64,000 nt of DNA, taken from positions 1 to 64,000 of the forward strand of contig NZ_JAPWBR010000004.1 of the NCBI RefSeq assembly GCF_041433555.1, given 5' to 3'. This DNA comes from Granulicatella sp041433555. GTDB taxonomy: Bacteria; Bacillota; Bacilli; Lactobacillales; Aerococcaceae. Below, piece by piece: positions 59,923-64,000 of this stretch (position 1 is the first letter of the stretch; each line of letters opens with the position of its first letter). The notes beneath the pieces were generated by a model, which did not search any database, was not told the origin of the DNA, and saw only the letters and a program-made list of their open reading frames with translations. Both the position numbers and the translations under genes were made by a program.

Positions 59923-60597
59923 TTACGAACTCTTTCGTACGGACACGGTTGTTTCTTCTGTTGGTAATTGATCGTATTTATATAATTCATGCTCTTCAAT
60001 CATTTGAATAAGCTTTTGCGCATAAGTTGGATCGGTCGCATAACCTGCATCTTGCAAGGCTTGTGCCGCTTGTTTGTAGTTTCTAGCCCCAAGCACCTTG
60101 TGATAGAGTGTTGGGTCCCAGTCCACACCGTACGCTAATAATTGGGCATGGGCTTCAACTGATTCTGCCCAGCTTTCATACACGCGGAACCGCCCATTAA
60201 TCGTAATCCATGTGTTGTTCACGAATTCTGCGGTTTCTAGGATGACATTGGGTTCAGTAGCAGACCCTTTCACGCCGTATAAATTATAATATTTACTTGC
60301 TAATAAACTCTCTCCCCAGTTCGATTCAAGAATCGCTTGCGCTAAACTCACACTTGGCAACACGCCATAGTCTTTATACGCTTGTTGCGCCGCTGGGATG
60401 AGTACTTTTAAAAATTCATCTTGTGTCACATGTATTTCCTGTGGCTCGGATTTATGTTCAGATAACCATGTGATGGTCCCGGCCAAAAGAACGCTTGCTA
60501 CAGCTACGATGAGAAGTCCCGTCAATTTCGATAATGACTTGAACCACTCGACAAGATGAAAGACGAATTTATTTTTTCTTTTCTTTCTTTTCGCCAC
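59923..60597 (-). CDS. Membrane-anchored endo-beta-N-acetylglucosaminidase
   Basis: A 224-residue glucosaminidase of the GH73 type. A basic start and one helix (about 24-45) anchor it outside the cell. The catalytic glutamate is probably Glu91 in SLAQAILESNWGES, followed by NLYGVKGSA and FRVYESWAESVEAHA, the usual GH73 markers. It should cut peptidoglycan glycan strands in growth or division. Stands alone between the PurK-like and HTH genes. Confidence 0.9.
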   Translation of the reverse strand: MAKRKKRKNKFVFHLVEWFKSLSKLTGLLIVAVASVLLAGTITWLSEHKSEPQEIHVTQDEFLKVLIPAAQQAYKDYGVLPSVSLAQAILESNWGESLLASKYYNLYGVKGSATEPNVILETAEFVNNTWITINGRFRVYESWAESVEAHAQLLAYGVDWDPTLYHKVLGARNYKQAAQALQDAGYATDPTYAQKLIQMIEEHELYKYDQLPTEETTVSVRKSS

Positions 60598-60646
60598 AGT
60601 TTCACCACTTTCTTTATCTTTTCAATTTTATCATAAAATGGCCTAT

Positions 60647-60684
60647 AAAAAAATGGATACCCCCTTGTTTCCAAAGAGAGTATC
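60647..60684 (-). terminator. Terminator after the HTH gene
   Basis: On the minus strand GATACTCTCTT pairs with AAGGGGGTATC using G-U wobbles around a seven-base loop, then seven T. Confidence 0.8.
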
Positions 60685-60703
60685 GCATTCATTTTGCAAA
60701 CTT

Positions 60704-61267
60704 CTATTCCTCTAAAGTAGATTCTGGAACAAACGCATTTTTGCTATATTCCAAATACTTTTGTTGTGCTTTTTCATCATGCATCCATTCAAGGAGCGCT
60801 TGTTTTTTCGTACCGATTTGTTTATGGGTAATTCCTACCACACGAATCTCAATAATATCTTGGTAACTCCAGTGACCATATGCCGTTGCCACACGTAAAA
60901 TCGTAACATTTTCCTTGAATTTACCCTTGCTGACAGCAGCCGTTTTCCAATCCACACGGACATTTTCTTGACGAATCCAGCGACTCGCAATCGCCACCTT
61001 CAAACGTAAATATTCAGCCACTGGGTCTGAAGCGACTTCCGGAAGCACATCTGCATTTCGAGCGACTTTATTCGCGAGCATCCACTCATAATCCGTAAAC
61101 AGGCGTGCGATTTTTTGCAGATTTTCTGCCTTCAATCCACGTTCCCCGTTCTTCCATCTCGTCCAACTTTGGCCACTAATCCCCAATTCTTCTGTATAAA
61201 ATGCCTTTTCTGAGACATAACGTTCTCTAACAGCGTTCACTACAATTAATACAAATGCTTCATGCAT
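60704..61267 (-). CDS. HTH (Cro/C1-like) protein
   Basis: A 187-residue protein. Residues 5-60 look like a helix-turn-helix (FYTEELGISGQSWTRWKNGE then KAENLQKIARLF). The rest (RWIRQENVRVDWKTAAVSKG, YGHWSYQDIIEIRVVGITHK) is a mixed alpha/beta part without a name that I recognise. GAGGTG stands six bases before the ATG at 61267; earlier ATG and GTG codons overlap that site. Divergent from the FUSC gene. Confidence 0.75.
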   Translation of the reverse strand: MHEAFVLIVVNAVRERYVSEKAFYTEELGISGQSWTRWKNGERGLKAENLQKIARLFTDYEWMLANKVARNADVLPEVASDPVAEYLRLKVAIASRWIRQENVRVDWKTAAVSKGKFKENVTILRVATAYGHWSYQDIIEIRVVGITHKQIGTKKQALLEWMHDEKAQQKYLEYSKNAFVPESTLEE

Positions 61268-61382
61268 CTTCATCACCTCTTGAACACATTATACACCTAT
61301 TAGGTGCATTGTTCAATAACTCTACCATTTTTTAAACACATATATTATAATAGCGATATCTAAAAAAAGCAGAGGTGAGAGC

Positions 61383-61886
61383 GTGCCACAATCGTCAAAT
61401 AATCCATTCCATATCGGACTTCGTACTTTTAAAACAGCCGTGTCTGTGTTTATTTGCGTGGTTTTATTTAGAGTCTTACATCGTGGTTCGCCAATGTTAG
61501 CCGCCTTGTCCGCTATTTTCAGCTTGCGAACAGACCATCAACAAACGTTTAAATTCGCACTTTCTCGTTGTATCGGAAATACAACCGGCGGAGTCGTGGC
61601 TATCATCTTATTCTACGTAAGAGCCGTTCTCCCATTTCCAGAATATACCGATTTACTACTGGCACCTGCTGGTATCGTAATAATTATTTTATTCTGTAAT
61701 CGATTCAACAAGACCGGTGTGATTAACTCATGCGCCACTTTCCTTGTCATCTTCTTCAATATAGAGGCAGGCCAAAATACCGCCTACGCGATTCAACGAA
61801 TTCTCGATACAATTATCGGAGCGCTCATTGCGATTGGGGTAAACCACTTACTACCAAATCCGCATCTTAAAGAACAACAATCTTAA
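61383..61886 (+). CDS. FUSC / aromatic acid exporter family membrane protein
   Basis: A 167-residue membrane protein with about five helices. IGLRTFKTAVSVFICVVLF and the ending RILDTIIGALIAIGVNHLL are typical of the N-terminal membrane half of the FUSC or aromatic-acid exporter family, here without the cytoplasmic half. Start GTG behind GAGGTGAG. Single gene on the plus strand with a terminator. Substrate unknown. Confidence 0.83.
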   Translation: MPQSSNNPFHIGLRTFKTAVSVFICVVLFRVLHRGSPMLAALSAIFSLRTDHQQTFKFALSRCIGNTTGGVVAIILFYVRAVLPFPEYTDLLLAPAGIVIIILFCNRFNKTGVINSCATFLVIFFNIEAGQNTAYAIQRILDTIIGALIAIGVNHLLPNPHLKEQQS

Positions 61887-61892
61887 ATAGAA

Positions 61893-61925
61893 AGAGTTCT
61901 ACCACACTGGTAGAACTCTCTTTTT
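61893..61925. terminator. Terminator between convergent genes
   Basis: AGAGTTCTACC pairs with GGTAGAACTCT over five bases, then CTTTTTG on the plus strand. It lies between the FUSC gene and the stop of the minus-strand gene at 61938 and may serve both. Confidence 0.85.
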
Positions 61926-61937
61926 GTACTTATTTTT

Positions 61938-63128
61938 TTATTTCATACGCATCATGCCGTACATACGTGTATCGATAAAGAACACATCATCCTTCACATC
62001 AATCGTCTTCGAAAGAAGAATGTCTTTTGTTTCCATTGATTGCACACGTAGCGTTGGTTTGCCATCGACAAGAGTAATCATCACAAGATTGCCTTTGTTC
62101 AAGTACACTTGTGGCGCATAGACATCTGTTTCAGTCGTAAAGGCTTCTTCTAGTTTCTGTGCCCCTGCATTAAGAACATAGTATTTTGTCTCGTTATTTT
62201 TGCGTTCACTTGCTTTCACATACGTATCCGACCCAGTAAATGCAGGCACCTCATCTGCCAACGCAATATAGGCTTTGTCTCCCACTGTGTATAGAATCGA
62301 TTGTACCGCACTCATGCCCTGTTCAGGTGTGATTTCTGTAAACTTCTCTGTCTCAGCATCAAAAGTCATTAAGCGGAATTTTTCATCTCTTGAATACATA
62401 CTCTTAAACAGCAGCACTTGTGGGTCATACATGCGAGAGCTCTTGGCTTCTCCCCATGCAATCGAAGCGTATTCCTCTGGTAATTTCACGCGTTTTGCCG
62501 GAGTTGTTGCTCCCGTTTCTAAGTTCACAGAGAATGTTACTAAGAAATAGGTTGGTGCTTTCGAGCCTCTATTTTCATACTCAGGCATCGGAACCACTCC
62601 ATACACGGTATTGCCTTTTCTATAGAAAGTGACATCCGTGATGAAATGACTATCGTCCCCGCGCACTTCTTTCGTAATCGGAACCGATACAGTTGTGACC
62701 TTCTTCGTCTCTTTATTGATGATACTAAAATTCACTTTTGGATCTGTTGTGCTTTCAAAGCTATAAGTCAAGCCGTATAGAAGGTCATACCCCTTAAACG
62801 CCACCAGATTGTCATAATTTGGACGGTCTGTAAAAGAAAAGTCAGCCAATCTCTTTTTCGTTTGGAAGTTGTAGGCATTCTCGGAAAATCCAACACGTTT
62901 TACGTCTCCATCTAAAAGTGCATACTCTGCGCCCTTAGACGACGTCAAATCATCTGTGGAATACGACATTTCAAAGGTTGCTCCGTCGACTAATTTTTTC
63001 TCTTCATCGGTTAATTGAATCGATACCGGAGCAGGCTTCACTTCTTGATACGCTGCGTGCCCAGCTGTTGCTAGAAACACAAGTCCACTAAAGGCAAATA
63101 CTGCTGTTGCAAATTTACTTGATTTCAT
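61938..63128 (-). CDS. Exported protein of the ABC operon
   Basis: A 396-residue protein with an N-terminal hydrophobic segment (about 6-25, ending TAGHA), probably a signal peptide or anchor. The rest is beta-rich with repeated hydrophobic-polar blades (FSIINKETKKVTTVSVPI, YFLVTFSVNLETGATTPAKR, FRLMTFDAETEKFTEI), suggesting a beta-propeller. It lies 12 bases after the permease gene on the same strand. No family recognised; perhaps an accessory of the transporter. Confidence 0.72.
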   Translation of the reverse strand: MKSSKFATAVFAFSGLVFLATAGHAAYQEVKPAPVSIQLTDEEKKLVDGATFEMSYSTDDLTSSKGAEYALLDGDVKRVGFSENAYNFQTKKRLADFSFTDRPNYDNLVAFKGYDLLYGLTYSFESTTDPKVNFSIINKETKKVTTVSVPITKEVRGDDSHFITDVTFYRKGNTVYGVVPMPEYENRGSKAPTYFLVTFSVNLETGATTPAKRVKLPEEYASIAWGEAKSSRMYDPQVLLFKSMYSRDEKFRLMTFDAETEKFTEITPEQGMSAVQSILYTVGDKAYIALADEVPAFTGSDTYVKASERKNNETKYYVLNAGAQKLEEAFTTETDVYAPQVYLNKGNLVMITLVDGKPTLRVQSMETKDILLSKTIDVKDDVFFIDTRMYGMMRMK

Positions 63129-63140
63129 GATAACCCCTCC

Positions 63141-63944
63141 TTACACACTAACCTTATGATTTAATAAATAATCGCTTAGTAGCATATTTAAAACAATCCA
63201 AATGAGCATGCTACCGATTAAAAAGACCATCGCTTCATTTCCAATTAAACGAACGACAAATTGTGTGCGCATGATAGCTGTGAATGTCACAACAATGACT
63301 AAAACGTAGAGGACGACCGAAGTTACCTTACGAACGTACCCCTTCTTCTCAACCCCAAAGACAAGAATTGCGAGTTGGAAGACCGTCACGATGAGGGCTA
63401 TCCCCATCGTCAAAATGAGAAGAAACTGCACCGCATATTGTGGCACTAGAAGCGGCATTGCCATAGAGTTTGTCACAAGCGACCATGGTGTGATGTGGTA
63501 CTGTGCAAACTCTGGAATAAAGAAGCTTGTGAGGTAGTAGTTTAAGAACACCCCAACTACTTGAACGGCTTGTAAGAAGAACGTAATCACAAGCATTGTT
63601 AATAATTTAGCCCAGTAGATTCCAAAACGGGATCCTGGAAGCATGAGTAGACGGTAAATAAATGAGCCTTTGCTGCTCCATTCTCTCGACCAAATCACTG
63701 CCGAGTAAACCAAAATCGCTGTTCCCGCAAAGAACACTGGAAGTCCGATTGAGAGTTGGTCTAGCACGACTTGTTTCACGATATCAGGACTCACAATGCG
63801 CAATTGTCCGGTTAATAACCCAGTCGTCGCAAGGGTCTTCACCTTCAACCCTAGTTGCAATAAGATTTGAAGTAAGGCCACCACGAGGATGAATCCTTTC
63901 GCCTGGCCGATATTATAAATCGTTAAGTTGATGACTTTCTTCAT
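63141..63944 (-). CDS. ABC-2-like permease
   Basis: A 267-residue membrane protein with six helices and an outward loop (FFIPEFAQYHITPWSLVTNS). The segment WSREWSSKGSFIYRLLMLPG is the cytoplasmic motif common in ABC-2 type permeases. Its ATG overlaps the stop of an upstream gene (ATGA), which continues beyond the window and is likely the ATPase. Substrate unknown. Confidence 0.8.
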   Translation of the reverse strand: MKKVINLTIYNIGQAKGFILVVALLQILLQLGLKVKTLATTGLLTGQLRIVSPDIVKQVVLDQLSIGLPVFFAGTAILVYSAVIWSREWSSKGSFIYRLLMLPGSRFGIYWAKLLTMLVITFFLQAVQVVGVFLNYYLTSFFIPEFAQYHITPWSLVTNSMAMPLLVPQYAVQFLLILTMGIALIVTVFQLAILVFGVEKKGYVRKVTSVVLYVLVIVVTFTAIMRTQFVVRLIGNEAMVFLIGSMLIWIVLNMLLSDYLLNHKVSV

Positions 63945-64000
63945 GGTAAGTATACCTCCCTCATCACATCGACAATTGATTTGCCCTCTTCTTCGCGGAC
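63941..64000 (-). CDS. C-terminal end of a gene running off the window, likely ABC ATPase
   Basis: The last 19 codons (ending EGKSIVDVMREVYLP) and a TGA that overlaps the next gene's ATG. Position and ending fit an ABC transporter ATP-binding protein, but nothing catalytic lies inside the window. Confidence 0.5.
   Translation of the reverse strand, partial: VREEEGKSIVDVMREVYLP

Overview
The window reads as chromosomal DNA of a low-GC Gram-positive coccus or rod of the order Lactobacillales. Supporting signs are the AGGAGG ribosome sites, GTG and TTG starts, an RNA polymerase delta subunit gene (rpoE), a CamS lipoprotein, gatCAB, an LPNTG sortase substrate and a malolactic enzyme locus. A Carnobacteriaceae or Aerococcaceae member of the Granulicatella type fits the gene mix, but that is an inference, not a measurement. 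Most genes lie on the minus strand.

Layout. Positions 1-6.5 kb: lysS, dusB, three small membrane proteins, prs, glmU. 6.6-10.4 kb: malolactic locus mleS-mleP with divergent mleR. 10.4-15.5 kb: a Fic protein, the niacin uptake pair niaX-niaR, a secreted nuclease, a ParE/Phd-type toxin-antitoxin pair, a Nudix hydrolase. 15.7-20.2 kb: six tandem paralogous Thr-linker lipoproteins in four transcription units. 20.2-24.8 kb: small enzymes, a DUF4300-like lipoprotein and mntH. 25.0-27.4 kb: a three-gene surface glycan set (GT2-GtrA, phosphodiester glycosidase, membrane protein). 27.4-34.9 kb: an accessory stretch of Nudix, isochorismatase-like, GNAT, SAP-domain, ADP-ribosylglycohydrolase, TfoX-like, RDD, VOC and alpha/beta hydrolase genes, the last three separated by decayed copies of the rlmCD 3' end. 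34.9-39.5 kb: rlmCD, an XRE regulator pair with a 34-bp perfect palindrome, an ABC transporter. 40-46 kb: brnQ, metG, pbuX, xpt. 46-49.6 kb: LPNTG adhesin coupled to a GtrA protein, rpoE, a DUF1934 gene. 49.9-61 kb: the conserved pcrA-ligA-camS-gatCAB block preceded by a PurK-like protein and a glucosaminidase. 61-64 kb: an HTH protein, a FUSC-type membrane protein, and an exported protein plus ABC-2-type permease whose ATPase gene runs off the end.

The strongest unexplained structures are (i) the repeated rlmCD 3'-end fragments that separate single cargo genes at 32.4-34.9 kb, (ii) a family of roughly 190-250 bp intergenic inverted repeats with a shared core at about 37.1, 39.9, 43.7 and 49.8 kb, and (iii) the six-member lipoprotein array. 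No tRNA, rRNA, CRISPR array or intact transposase was seen. Start codons were moved inward for many genes because a good ribosome site sits before an internal start.
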